From contig NZ_CP089746.1 of assembly GCF_029541745.1 (NCBI RefSeq), forward strand, positions 2,666,001-2,730,000: a stretch of 64,000 bases of DNA. The letters are read 5' to 3'. Below, piece after piece: positions 36,547 through 47,441 of the stretch. The translations under genes and the position numbers were made by a program. Every line of letters begins with the position of its first letter. Within the stretch, counting starts at the first letter, position 1. The notes below the pieces were generated by a model that worked only from the letters and a program-made list of their open reading frames with translations, was not told the DNA's origin and made no database searches. This DNA comes from Streptomyces sp. LX-29. GTDB lineage: Bacteria; Actinomycetota; Actinomycetes; Streptomycetales; Streptomycetaceae.

Positions 36547-38172
36547 TTACTTCTTGACCTCGACCTCGGTCCAGATCGCCTGGCGGAAGGTGTCGAACTT
36601 GACGTTCTGCACCTTCGTGGAGTGGCCGGCGTTGGTGTGGTCGAAGAAGAGCGGGATGGAGGGCATCTGCTCGGAGAGCTTCTTCTCCACCTGGTGGTAG
36701 AGCTTGTTCGACTCCTCGATGGTCTTGGCCTTGTCGGCCTTGTCCATCAGCTCGTCCAGCTCCTTGTCGCTGAACTCCATGTCGTTCGCACCGGCACCGG
36801 TGCGGTACTGCTCGGAGATGAAGTTGGAGATGTTCGGGAAGTCCTGGACCCAGGCCATCCGGAACACGCTGTTCATCTTCCGGTCGGTGATCTCGGTGCG
36901 CAGCTGCTGGAAGGTCGACCGGGGGTCGGCGACGCACTCGACACCGGCGTTCTGCCGGATGTCGTTGCAGACCGCCTCGGCCCACTCCTTGTTGGAGCCG
37001 TCGGCGTTGTAGGCAAGGGTGATCTTGCCGCCCGGGACGCCGCCGCCCTCCTTGATGAGCTTCTTGGCCTTCTCGGGGTTGAAGGTGCAGAACTCACCGC
37101 AGGAGTTGGCCTGGTAGCCCTCGACGACCTTCGGGGTCCAGCCGTCGGCCGGGTCCTTCGAGCCCTTGAGGGCCGTCTTGGCGATGGTCTCGCGGTCGAT
37201 CGCCATGGAGAGGCCCTGGCGGACCTTGGCCTTCTCCGGCTTGCCCCACTCCTTGTCGTACAGCGGGAACGCGATGTTGGTGTTGCCACCGAACATCTGG
37301 TCCGTGGCGCGGTCGCCGAGGTCGTTCTTGTACTGCGCCAGGCTGCCCGGAGGGATCTGGTACATGATGTCCAGCTTGTCGGACACCAGGTCGTTGTAGG
37401 CGCTGTCTTCCTTGTTGTAGAACTTGAAGATCACGCCGCCGTTCTTCGGCTTGTCGCTGCCCTTGTAGTTCTTGAAGCGCTTGGTCTTGAACTGGACCTT
37501 GTGCTCCCAGTCCCCGTCCATCTCGTAGGGACCGTTGCCGATCGGGTGCTCACCGAAGGCCTTGGTGTCCTTGTAGAACGCCTTGGGCAGCGGGTAGAAC
37601 GCGTCGTAGAACAGCCGGTCCTTGAACGTCGCGACGGGCTGCGCCAGTTCGATCGTGAACTCGTGCTCGTTGACGATCTTCAGGCCTGACATCTTGTCAG
37701 CCTTGGGGTCGCCCTTCTCCGGGTGGACCTCGTCGTAGCCCTTGATCGGCGCGAACCAAGAGGCGTTCAGCTGCGCGTTCTTGGCGTTGGCACCCCAGTT
37801 CCAGGCGTCCACGAAGGAAGCGGCCGTCATCGGCTCGCCGTTGTGGAAGGTCCAGCCCTTCTTCAGCTTGACCGTGAAGAGCTTGTTGTCCTTGGTCTCG
37901 ACGCTCTCGGCCGCCTGGTTCTGCAGCTTGCCGTCGATGTCGTAGTCGACCAGACCACGGAAGAGGTTCTTGACGATGTAGCCGCCGCCGACCTCGTTCG
38001 TGTTGGTCGGGATGAGCGGGTTCTGAGGCTCGACGTTCTGGTACGTGTACGTACCGTTCGGGTCGACCTCTCCCTTCCCGCTGTCGCTGTCACCGCCGCC
38101 GCCACAGGCGGTCGCGGCCATGGCCACGATCGACGCCATCGCGACCCACTTGGCGCTCTTGGCTCCGCGCAT
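36547..38172 (-). CDS. Oligopeptide-binding lipoprotein (third importer)
   Basis: A 541-residue SBP family 5 protein. The lipobox ATAC gives a lipidated Cys at residue 23, followed by a Gly/Asp/Ser linker. Shared signatures with the second importer's protein are PTNTNEVGGGYIVKNLFRG, FHNGEPMTAASFVDAWNWGA and LSMAIDRETIAKTAL. It has a Cys pair motif SCGEFC near residue 355 that the paralogue has as CGPAC. It is unusually Lys-rich for this window, as expected of a highly expressed exported protein. The ATG at 38172 has gaggagg 8 nt upstream. It heads the A-B-C-D-F operon. Confidence 0.88.
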   Translation of the reverse strand: MRGAKSAKWVAMASIVAMAATACGGGGDSDSGKGEVDPNGTYTYQNVEPQNPLIPTNTNEVGGGYIVKNLFRGLVDYDIDGKLQNQAAESVETKDNKLFTVKLKKGWTFHNGEPMTAASFVDAWNWGANAKNAQLNASWFAPIKGYDEVHPEKGDPKADKMSGLKIVNEHEFTIELAQPVATFKDRLFYDAFYPLPKAFYKDTKAFGEHPIGNGPYEMDGDWEHKVQFKTKRFKNYKGSDKPKNGGVIFKFYNKEDSAYNDLVSDKLDIMYQIPPGSLAQYKNDLGDRATDQMFGGNTNIAFPLYDKEWGKPEKAKVRQGLSMAIDRETIAKTALKGSKDPADGWTPKVVEGYQANSCGEFCTFNPEKAKKLIKEGGGVPGGKITLAYNADGSNKEWAEAVCNDIRQNAGVECVADPRSTFQQLRTEITDRKMNSVFRMAWVQDFPNISNFISEQYRTGAGANDMEFSDKELDELMDKADKAKTIEESNKLYHQVEKKLSEQMPSIPLFFDHTNAGHSTKVQNVKFDTFRQAIWTEVEVKK

Positions 38173-38538
38173 GGGTATGCCTCCTCAGGAGTCCACTGTC
38201 ACTACGAGGGAGGGCACCGGGTGCACGCTGACACCCCTGACAGCGACGGAACCTGGAACCCCCCAGTGCGCTCGTAGGCCAGCGCTCCCCACAGCGCGTG
38301 ACCCATTGACCCGAGCTCGATGGACCCCATGATTGAGCACCCGCGCCTTGTAAACCACACTTAAAGGGTCTCGCTTTGGTCACATCGTCTACGCGCGGAG
38401 CCTCGAAATCCGGACAAAGGCACCGCAGACAGACACCCGCGAAACGGACTGTTAACGCATCATCCGGACCCCCGGCTCCGATATCCGAACCAGGACGTAG
38501 CGATATTCCGTTGACGAGCGGGTCCTCAAACAGCAGCA
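38173..38538. other. 366-bp intergenic region upstream of the third importer
   Basis: No gene is seen. A GC-poor patch at 38349-38390 (ttgtaaaccacacttaaagg and following) is the likeliest promoter area for the minus-strand operon. The far end holds the typA terminator. No other clear repeat was found. Confidence 0.4.
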
Positions 38539-38575
38539 GCCCGGCCCCTCTGAAACGGATTCAGAGGGGCCGGGC
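38539..38575 (-). terminator. Perfect 15-bp hairpin terminator of typA
   Basis: Arms 38539-38553 and 38561-38575 pair over 15 bp with a 7-nt loop. It lies about 50 bp past the typA stop. Confidence 0.8.
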
Positions 38576-38625
38576 CGTTGCCGACAGTGAGCACCGGGCG
38601 CCCCCGCGACGGGGGCGCCGGGGCG

Positions 38626-40527
<1,902 letters not shown>

Positions 40528-40688
40528 ACGAGCGGCGCTTCTCCCGGAGTATGTGGATGGCCACGCGTACGGTCCGGCACGCGCGCCCGCCGGGCAGATC
40601 ACGCCACGGCCTCACCCCATCGTACGGGGCCGCCGGGCACTCGGCGCGCCCGCCGACTGTGAGCTTGACCGCCTCCGGCGCGCAAGCG

Positions 40689-41100
40689 CCTCCGGCGGGG
40701 GCCCAGACCGCGAACGGCCGGTTCGGCACCACGGGGCACCTCCGGCGGGGGCCCAGAACAGGAAACGGTCGGTTCGGCGCCGCCGGGCTGCGGCGTCGTG
40801 GCCGCTCCGCGTCGCGGCGGGATGGGGTGCCGCGAGCGCCCGTACAGCGCCGGGCCTCCGGCGGGCGCGGCATACGAACGGTCGGTTCGGCACCGCCGGA
40901 CTCCGACGTCGTGGCCGCTCGCCGTCGCGGCGGGACGGGATGCCGCGACCGCCGCGAGCAAGTCCTACGGCGCGGGGCGCCTTCCACGGGGCCCAGAGCA
41001 CGAACGGTCGGTTCGGCACCGCCGGACTCCGACGTCGTGGCCGCTCGCCGTCGCGGCGGGACGGGATGCCGCGACCGCCGCGAGCGAGCCCTACGGCGTT
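40689..41100. repeat. Local array of ~126-bp degenerate repeats between typA and the next gene
   Basis: Four copies can be aligned by cctccggcggg...cccaga, then cgaacggtcggttcggcaccg. They begin near 40689 (truncated, ~50 bp), 40739, 40855 and 40975. Copies three and four are identical over 85 bp (40875-40959 and 41001-41085, spacing 126). Each contains the small inverted repeat cgaac-ggtcg-gttcg. The last copy ends exactly at the stop codon of the next minus-strand gene, so the final hairpins may act as its terminator. Open frames through the array only echo the repeat. Confidence 0.8.
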
Positions 41101-43010
41101 CAGCGGCGGAGGGTGCCCGGGGTGCGGAAGCCGATGTCCTGGTAGCGGGGGGTGGCGAAGCCGAAGGCGCCGGCGTTGACCACGTCCTTGCGGACCGCGA
41201 CCAGCTCGGGTCGCTGGTAGAGCGGGATCGACCCGGCGGCGGCCCAGATGCGGGCGTCGGCTCGGGTCACCAGGGTCCGGCCGGCGTCGGCGTCGAGCTC
41301 CGCGACGGCCTGGTCGAAGAGCTGGTCGATCTGGTCGGTGCCGACCCGGCTGTAGTTCTGCTCCACCACCAGGGAGCCGTCGGCGGCTGCCTGCGGTTTG
41401 GCGAAGACGGGGCGGGCGTCGGTGGCCGGGAAGGCGGTGGCGGGCCAGGAGTAGAGGGCCAGGTCGAAGTCGCCGGAGGCGATGTAGTCGCGGAAGTAGC
41501 TGTCGTCGGCGACCGTGGTGATCTCGGTGCGCACCCCGATCCCGTCCAGCATCCGGGCGATCCCCTCGCCCGTGGCCCGCAGCTGCGCGGATCCCGGCCC
41601 GGACGGCAGCACGAACCGCAGGCTCAGCGGCCTGCCCTTGCGCATCAGGGTGGGGCTCGCGCCGCCGCGGGCGCCGGCCTCGCCGCCGCGGCCGTCGCTG
41701 TGGGCCTGGAGCGTCCCGTTCCTGCGATGCCCGGAGGGACCGACCGGCCGCCAGCCCGCCTCGGCGAGCAGCGCCTGGGCGGCCTGGGCGTCCCGGACGC
41801 CGACCGCGTCGCTGTTGTCCTGGTAGCCCTGCTGGGCGGTCATGAGCAGATGGCTGCCCAGGGGTCGCGCCGGCAGGCCGTGCGGCGCCAGGGCGGCCTC
41901 GGCCAGCGCCCCGCGGTCGATGGCGCGGGCCACCGCCCGGCGCACCCGGTCGTCGGCCAGCGGGCCGGAGGCGCCGTTGAGGGCGAGCTGGGTGTACGCG
42001 GGTTCCAGGGCGGTGCGCACGGTCAGCCGGCGCAGGGTGCCGCGCTCGGCCAGCTCCCGCTGGTAATCGGCGCGCGCGGCGGGCGGCCCGTACCGCCCCA
42101 CCCAGGCGCGCAGCGCGGCCGCGGAGCGCTCGCCGTCGCTGAGCGGCCGGCCGGCGCGGCGGACGACGCCCGCGGCGGCCGGGTCGACCCCGGCCAGGTC
42201 CAGGTCGCCGGCGGCCAGCGCGGCGGCTCGCTGGTCGCGGGGGACCGCGCGGAAGACCAGCCGGTCCAGCCGGGCGGGCCGACCCCACCAGCGGGGGTTG
42301 CGGACGAGGGTGACCGACCGGTGGTCCCCTGTGGGCGGCCGGCGCATGGCGAACGGGCCGGCGCCGACCGGCAGCCCCTCCCGGGCGGCGTCGTTGAAGG
42401 CGTCGGGGTCGCCCATGACGCTCCGCGGGTACAGCGGCGTGAACAGCGCCCGCCAGTCCGCGTAGGGCTTGGCGAAAGTGACCTTGACCTGGCGCTTTCC
42501 CTCCGGCTCGATCTTGGCGATACGGTCGTAGCCGGCGTTGCGGGCGGTCCAGTAGGCGTTGTCGGTGCCGCGCAGCGCCTTCCACTGGGCGGCGAAGTCC
42601 GCCGTGCCGATCGGGCGGCCGTCGCTCCAGACGGCGTCTGGGTCGAGCTCGTAGACGACGACCTGCCGGGGCTGCCGCCGCACCACCTCCGCCGAGCGGA
42701 GGTAGTCCGCGTTGCGGCGTGGCCGGCCCCGCGGGTCCAGGGTGAAGAGCGCGGGCAGCACCGCGCCGGCGATCCGCTCGGTTCCGGCGTCGGCGTCGGC
42801 CTGGAAGGCGTTGAAGGTGCTGGGCGGCGCGTCCAGCGCCCAGCGCAGGGCGCCGCCCTGGCGCACCTGGGCCCGGGGAGCGGTGGCCAGGTCCTGGACA
42901 GCGGCGGTCGCCCCGGAGTCGCCGTCCGAGCCGCAGCCGGTCAGCACGGGCAGCGGGAGCAGGACCCCCGCGGCGAGCAGCGCGACACCGCGGCGCTTGT
43001 CGATGGACAT
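41100..43010 (-). CDS. ABC-type substrate-binding lipoprotein (SBP family 5), orphan
   Basis: A 636-residue lipoprotein with the lipobox LTGC (Cys26). SBP family 5 hallmarks are GGALRWALDAPPSTFNAFQAD at the mature start (read in part), WSDGRPIGTADFAAQWKAL, the PVGAGPFAMR motif and DDRVRRAVARAIDRGAL. No permease or ATPase gene accompanies it, so it may serve one of the importers nearby or act as a peptide sensor. Streptomyces orthologues are sometimes labelled phosphatidylinositol-mannoside-binding proteins, without evidence I can see. The ATG at 43010 has ggagg 9 nt upstream; a longer frame is open but lacks a site. Its 3' end abuts the repeat array. Confidence 0.8.
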   Translation of the reverse strand: MSIDKRRGVALLAAGVLLPLPVLTGCGSDGDSGATAAVQDLATAPRAQVRQGGALRWALDAPPSTFNAFQADADAGTERIAGAVLPALFTLDPRGRPRRNADYLRSAEVVRRQPRQVVVYELDPDAVWSDGRPIGTADFAAQWKALRGTDNAYWTARNAGYDRIAKIEPEGKRQVKVTFAKPYADWRALFTPLYPRSVMGDPDAFNDAAREGLPVGAGPFAMRRPPTGDHRSVTLVRNPRWWGRPARLDRLVFRAVPRDQRAAALAAGDLDLAGVDPAAAGVVRRAGRPLSDGERSAAALRAWVGRYGPPAARADYQRELAERGTLRRLTVRTALEPAYTQLALNGASGPLADDRVRRAVARAIDRGALAEAALAPHGLPARPLGSHLLMTAQQGYQDNSDAVGVRDAQAAQALLAEAGWRPVGPSGHRRNGTLQAHSDGRGGEAGARGGASPTLMRKGRPLSLRFVLPSGPGSAQLRATGEGIARMLDGIGVRTEITTVADDSYFRDYIASGDFDLALYSWPATAFPATDARPVFAKPQAAADGSLVVEQNYSRVGTDQIDQLFDQAVAELDADAGRTLVTRADARIWAAAGSIPLYQRPELVAVRKDVVNAGAFGFATPRYQDIGFRTPGTLRR

Positions 43011-43321
43011 GGCTCGTAACCTCCGGGATGTGACCGGCCAATGACACGCTTTGTCGGCTTTTGTCATGTTTTGCCGCTCATCGCATATACTGCTCACACA
43101 CTGAAATCGATGGTTCACACGACGGCACGCCGACACGGCGACGGCGGGGTCAAGGCCACCTGACCGGACCAACGACTCCGGCGTGCGCATCGGCGCTCGA
43201 CGGCGCGTTCACGCCGGTTGATCCCCGCAATCGCGAACGGCGTCTTCCCAACCACGTCAGAGACGCGCGACACTCGCTGTCGCATGAGCGTCGCCCGCAA
43301 CCGCGGAAGTGAGGGCAAGTC
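43011..43321. promoter_or_regulatory. 311-bp divergent AT-richer promoter region
   Basis: No gene is seen. Three T-rich near-repeats (ctttgtcgg, cttttgtcat, gttttgccg) lie at 43049-43075. TTGTCA at 43061-43066 and TATACT at 43086-43091 are candidate -35 and -10 boxes for rightward transcription, but the 19-bp spacing is longer than ideal. The region should drive the orphan binding protein (minus) and the small gene at 43322 plus the sdh genes (plus). Confidence 0.3.
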
Positions 43322-43663
43322 ATGTCCCTGAACGACGACTTGACAGCAGCTCAGCGCTGCCTCGATGACCTGGGGCGCGCGGTCGACCGGCTGGAACGGC
43401 AGGTCGGCGGCGGCTCCACGGACATCCGGCGCCTCCGCAGCGACACCGACCATCTGCGCGAGGACCTCGACCTGCTGCGCGCGGCCGCCCCCGGCGCCGG
43501 CACGCCGAGCGGCTCCGCGCCGGGCGCGGCCGGACGGTCCGCGCCCCCGTCGACGGCGAAGGGCCCGGACATGGTGCAGGTCCCGGACACCCCGTACGAC
43601 CCGGCGATGTGGCGGGACTCCGACGACGAGGGGCTCGGGTACCGCGACCGCCACGCGCCGTAG
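43322..43663 (+). CDS. 113-residue coiled-coil hypothetical protein
   Basis: The N-terminal ~55 residues form a heptad-rich helix (LERQVGG..., then IRRLRSDTDHLREDLDLLRA). An Ala/Gly/Ser linker and an acidic tail follow (VQVPDTPYDPAMWRDSDDEG). There is no membrane segment or signal. The ATG at 43322 has gtgagggc upstream. I know it only as a conserved Streptomyces protein of unknown function. It lies 62 bp before the sdh operon and may be co-transcribed with it. Confidence 0.65.
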   Translation: MSLNDDLTAAQRCLDDLGRAVDRLERQVGGGSTDIRRLRSDTDHLREDLDLLRAAAPGAGTPSGSAPGAAGRSAPPSTAKGPDMVQVPDTPYDPAMWRDSDDEGLGYRDRHAP

Positions 43664-43725
43664 GGACGCAGGCGCACGCTCAGCGCAGCCGCCCGAACCC
43701 CCACCACCGGACCGCGGAGTCCCTC

Positions 43726-44553
43726 TTGGCCACTGGTACGGACCCCCAAGCCCATGCGCGAACACGCGGCGTGCACGAGCCGTCGCGGGCCGCGATCCGC
43801 GAGCGCCACCTGCGCGGCGACCGCTGGTGGCTGGCCCCGGCGGCCACGGCCGCCGGGCTGCTCGCCTTCGTCGTCTACTCGACCTGGCGGGCCTTCGCCG
43901 ACGCCGACTACTACGCCGCCCCCTACGTCTCGCCGTTCTACTCCCCCTGTGTGGCGGAGCACTGCGAGCCGATGCGCGCCGGCCCCAACTGGGAGATCGT
44001 GGGCAGCTGGTGGGGGCTCTCCCCCGCGCTGCTGATCCTGATCTTCCCGCTGGGCTTCCGGCTGACCTGTTACTACTACCGCAAGGCGTACTACCGCGGC
44101 TTCTGGTCCTCGCCGCCGGCCTGCGCCGTGCCCGAGCCGCGCTCCCGCTACACCGGCGAGACCCGCTTCCCGCTCATCCTGCAGAACAGCCACCGGTACT
44201 TCTTCTACGCCGCCGTGCTGGTCGCCGGCATCCTCACCTACGACACCGTGCTGGCCTTCCGTGACGAGCACTACGACTGGGGCCACATGGGCCTGGGCAC
44301 CGTGGTGTTCCTGGTGAACATCGTGCTCATCTGGGCGTACACCCTCTCCTGCCACTCCTGCCGGCACATCATCGGCGGACGGCTGAAGCACTTCTCCCGG
44401 CATCCGGTGCGCTACCGCATGTGGGGCTGGGTCAGCAGGCTCAACGCGCGGCACGCGCAGTTGGCGTGGGCGTCCCTGGTCAGCGTCGCCCTCGCCGACC
44501 TCTACGTCTACCTCGTGGCCAGCGGCGCCTTCGACGATCCGCGGTTCTTCTAG
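43726..44553 (+). CDS. sdhC: Succinate dehydrogenase/fumarate reductase membrane subunit
   Basis: A 275-residue membrane protein in the place of the cytochrome b subunit, directly before the flavoprotein and Fe-S genes. It has about five hydrophobic segments (from ~30, ~85, ~150, ~185, ~245). His residues sit in or near helices (RHLRGDRW, QNSHRYFFYA, CHSCRHIIGG, RHAQLAW), suitable for heme. Sequence similarity to classical SdhC is not obvious, so the subunit call leans on operon position. The TTG at 43726 has ggag 6 nt upstream and fits best; a GTG at 43771 is possible. The stop is 14 bp before the next start. Confidence 0.7.
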   Translation: MATGTDPQAHARTRGVHEPSRAAIRERHLRGDRWWLAPAATAAGLLAFVVYSTWRAFADADYYAAPYVSPFYSPCVAEHCEPMRAGPNWEIVGSWWGLSPALLILIFPLGFRLTCYYYRKAYYRGFWSSPPACAVPEPRSRYTGETRFPLILQNSHRYFFYAAVLVAGILTYDTVLAFRDEHYDWGHMGLGTVVFLVNIVLIWAYTLSCHSCRHIIGGRLKHFSRHPVRYRMWGWVSRLNARHAQLAWASLVSVALADLYVYLVASGAFDDPRFF

Positions 44554-44567
44554 GAGAGGTCCCACTG

Positions 44568-46547
44568 ATGACGCACGTCGACCGGCAGGCATGGGACGTG
44601 GTGGTGATCGGCGCGGGGGGCGCCGGGCTGCGCGCCGCCATCGAGGCGCGCGAGCAGGGCTGCCGCACCGCCGTGATCTGCAAGTCCCTGTTCGGCAAGG
44701 CCCATACGGTGATGGCCGAGGGCGGCATCGCGGCCAGCATGGGCAACGTCAACGAGCACGACAACTGGAAGGTCCACTTCCGCGACACCATGCGCGGCGG
44801 GAAGTTCCTCAACGACTGGCGGATGGCCGAGCTGCACGCCCAGGAGGCACCGGACCGGGTCTGGGAGCTGGAGACCTGGGGCGCGCTCTTCGACCGGACC
44901 CCCGACGGCCGGATCTCCCAGCGCAACTTCGGCGGCCATGAGTACCCGCGGCTGGCCCACGTCGGCGACCGCACCGGCCTGGAGCTGATCCGCACCCTCC
45001 AGCAGAAGATCGTCTCCCTCCAGCAGCAGGACAAGGAGGAGTACGGCGACTACGAGGCGCGCCTGAAGGTCTTCCAGGAGTGCACGGTCACCCGCGTCCT
45101 CAAGGACACCGCGCCCGACGGCGGCCCCGCCACGGGCCGGGTGGCCGGCGTCTTCGGCTACGAGCGGGAGTCCGGCCGCTTCTTCGTGATCGAGGCCCCC
45201 GCCGTGGTGCTGGCCACCGGAGGCATCGGCAAGTCCTTCAAGGTGACCTCCAACTCCTGGGAGTACACCGGCGACGGGCACGCGCTGGCGCTGCTGGCCG
45301 GGGCGCCGCTGATCAACATGGAGTTCGTGCAGTTCCACCCCACCGGCATGGTCTGGCCGCCGTCGGTCAAGGGCATCCTGGTCACCGAGTCCGTGCGCGG
45401 CGACGGCGGGGTGCTGCGCGACAGCGACGGCAAGCGGTTCATGTTCGACTACATCCCGGACGTCTTCAAGGAGAAGTACGCGGAGTCCGAGGACGAGGCC
45501 GACCGCTGGTACGAGGACCCCGACCGCAACCGCCGCCCACCCGAGCTGCTCCCCCGCGACGAGGTGGCGCGCGCCATCAACGCCGAGGTCAAGGCCGGCC
45601 GCGGCTCCCCGCACGGCGGGGTCTTCCTCGACGTCTCCACCCGGATGCCGGCCGAGGTGATCAAGCGCCGGCTGCCCTCCATGCACCACCAGTTCAAGGA
45701 ACTGGCCGACGTCGACATCACCGCCGAGCCCATGGAGGTCGGGCCCACCTGCCACTACGTGATGGGCGGGGTCTCCGTCGACCCGGACACCGCGGCCGCC
45801 ACCGGGGTTCCGGGGCTCTTCGCCGCCGGTGAGGTGGCCGGCGGCATGCACGGCTCCAACCGGCTCGGCGGCAACTCGCTCTCCGACCTGCTGGTCTTCG
45901 GCCGCCGGGCGGGACTGCACGCGGCCCGACACGCGGCCGGGCTGCGCGCGGCGGACCGGCCGGTGCCGGACCCGGCCCAGGTGGACATGGCGGCGGCCGA
46001 GGCGCTGCGCCCGTTCAGCGCGGAGGGCGGCGCCGCCCAGCCGTCGGGCGACGGGCCCGCCGCCCCGGCCGAGAACCCGTACACCCTCCACCAGGAGCTC
46101 CAGCAGTCCATGAACGACCTGGTGGGCATCATCCGGCGGGCCGAGGAGATGACCGAGGCGCTGCACCGGCTGGCCGGACTGCGGGTGCGCGCCCGGCGGG
46201 CCGGCGTCGAGGGGCACCGGCAGTTCAACCCCGGCTGGCACCTGGCCATCGACCTGCGCAACATGCTGCTGGTCAGCGAGTGCGTGGCGCGCGCCGCGCT
46301 GGAGCGCACCGAGAGTCGCGGCGGCCACACCCGCGACGACTGCCCGGAGATGGACCGGCTGTGGCGCCGGGTCAACCTGGAGTGCCAGCTCTCCGACCCC
46401 ACCGCCGGGCTCGCCGCCACCGATCCGCAGCGCGGCCAGATCCGGCTGGCCCGCCGGGAGACCCCGCCCATCAGGCCCGACCTGCTGGAGCTGTTCGAGA
46501 AGGACGAGCTGGTGAAGTACCTGACGGACGAGGAGCTGACCCAGTGA
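44568..46547 (+). CDS. sdhA: Succinate dehydrogenase/fumarate reductase flavoprotein subunit
   Basis: A 659-residue flavoprotein that oxidises succinate to fumarate, passing electrons via SdhB to menaquinone. It shows the FAD-binding VVVIGAGGAGLRAA near the start and KAHTVMAEGG, whose His46 is the position for covalent FAD. FVQFHPTGM and the later GPTCHYVMGGVSVD belong to the active-site and capping regions. The C-terminal helical domain has FNPGWHLAIDLRNMLLVSE. The ATG at 44568 has ggagagg 8 nt upstream. The stop overlaps the sdhB start by 4 bp (GTGA). The length fits the longer actinobacterial SdhA type in a CAB order. Confidence 0.92.
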   Translation: MTHVDRQAWDVVVIGAGGAGLRAAIEAREQGCRTAVICKSLFGKAHTVMAEGGIAASMGNVNEHDNWKVHFRDTMRGGKFLNDWRMAELHAQEAPDRVWELETWGALFDRTPDGRISQRNFGGHEYPRLAHVGDRTGLELIRTLQQKIVSLQQQDKEEYGDYEARLKVFQECTVTRVLKDTAPDGGPATGRVAGVFGYERESGRFFVIEAPAVVLATGGIGKSFKVTSNSWEYTGDGHALALLAGAPLINMEFVQFHPTGMVWPPSVKGILVTESVRGDGGVLRDSDGKRFMFDYIPDVFKEKYAESEDEADRWYEDPDRNRRPPELLPRDEVARAINAEVKAGRGSPHGGVFLDVSTRMPAEVIKRRLPSMHHQFKELADVDITAEPMEVGPTCHYVMGGVSVDPDTAAATGVPGLFAAGEVAGGMHGSNRLGGNSLSDLLVFGRRAGLHAARHAAGLRAADRPVPDPAQVDMAAAEALRPFSAEGGAAQPSGDGPAAPAENPYTLHQELQQSMNDLVGIIRRAEEMTEALHRLAGLRVRARRAGVEGHRQFNPGWHLAIDLRNMLLVSECVARAALERTESRGGHTRDDCPEMDRLWRRVNLECQLSDPTAGLAATDPQRGQIRLARRETPPIRPDLLELFEKDELVKYLTDEELTQ

Positions 46548-47311
46548 GCGGCTATCAGGCGCACTTCAGGGTGTGGCGCGGCGACGCCGACGGCGGGGCG
46601 CTGTCGGACTTCCAGGTCGAGGTGCACGAGGGCGAGGTGGTCCTGGACATCGTGCACCGGCTCCAGGCCACCCAGGCCCCCGACCTGGCGGTGCGCTGGA
46701 ACTGCAAGGCCGGCAAGTGCGGCTCGTGCAGCGCGGAGATCAACGGCCGGCCGCGGCTGATGTGCATGACCCGGATGTCGGTGTTCGAGCGCGCCGAGAC
46801 GATCACCATCACCCCGCTGCGGGCCTTCCCCGTCGTTCGGGACCTGGTCACCGACGTCTCGTTCAACTACACGAAGGCCCGCGAGGTGCCGTCCTTCGTG
46901 CCGCCGGAGGGGCTGGGGCCCGGCGAGTACCGCATGCGGCAGGAGGACGTGGGCCGCTCCCAGGAGTTCCGCAAGTGCATCGAGTGCTTCCTGTGCCAGG
47001 ACACCTGCCATGTGGTGCGCGACTTCGAGGAGAACAAGGCCCCCTTCTCCGGGCCCCGGTTCCTGATGCGCGTCGCCGAGCTGGACATGCACCCGCTGGA
47101 CGCCGCCGCCGAGCGCGGCCTGGACCGCAAGCGCACCGCCCAGGACGAGCACGGCCTGGGCTACTGCAACATCACCAAGTGCTGCACCGAGGTCTGCCCC
47201 GAGGGCATCAAGATCACCGACAACGCCCTCATCCCCCTCAAGGAGCGCGCCGTCGACCGCAAGTACGACCCGCTGGTGTGGCTGGGCGACAAGATCCGCC
47301 GACGTAAGTGA
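46544..47311 (+). CDS. sdhB: Succinate dehydrogenase/fumarate reductase iron-sulfur subunit
   Basis: A 255-residue protein with three clusters. The 2Fe-2S site is WNCKAGKCGSCSAEI with a fourth Cys in LMCMTRM. The C-terminal clusters use CIECFLCQDTCHVV and CNITKCCTEVCPEG. It links the flavin in SdhA to the membrane quinone. The GTG start at 46544 overlaps the sdhA stop, indicating coupled translation. Two hairpins at 47376-47430 end the operon. Confidence 0.93.
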   Translation: MSGYQAHFRVWRGDADGGALSDFQVEVHEGEVVLDIVHRLQATQAPDLAVRWNCKAGKCGSCSAEINGRPRLMCMTRMSVFERAETITITPLRAFPVVRDLVTDVSFNYTKAREVPSFVPPEGLGPGEYRMRQEDVGRSQEFRKCIECFLCQDTCHVVRDFEENKAPFSGPRFLMRVAELDMHPLDAAAERGLDRKRTAQDEHGLGYCNITKCCTEVCPEGIKITDNALIPLKERAVDRKYDPLVWLGDKIRRRK

Positions 47312-47375
47312 TCCCTGTTCCCGGTCAGGGAACTCGTCCCGCCGTAACGGCGAGCCACCCCTACGGCGCGGTCCG

Positions 47376-47430
47376 GCCCGCCCCCGCGGGCGGGCTCCGG
47401 GAGGGGCCCACCGAGCCGCCGTCGGCTCGG
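47376..47430. terminator. Two back-to-back hairpins between convergent sdhB and phosphatase genes
   Basis: The first is an 8-bp stem, gcccgccc (47376-47383) with gggcgggc (47388-47395). The second is ccgagccg (47411-47418) with cggctcgg (47423-47430). Both have 4-nt loops. Together they form a double, bidirectional terminator. A weaker 6-bp hairpin precedes them at 47317-47333. Confidence 0.75.
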
Positions 47431-47441
47431 CACCGCCGGGG

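Noticed and set aside
40551-43019. An 822-residue plus-strand frame over the repeat array and the orphan lipoprotein
   Set aside because: It runs through non-coding repeats, giving repeated RTVGSAPPDSDVVAARRRGG-like strings, and then antisense to the lipoprotein gene.
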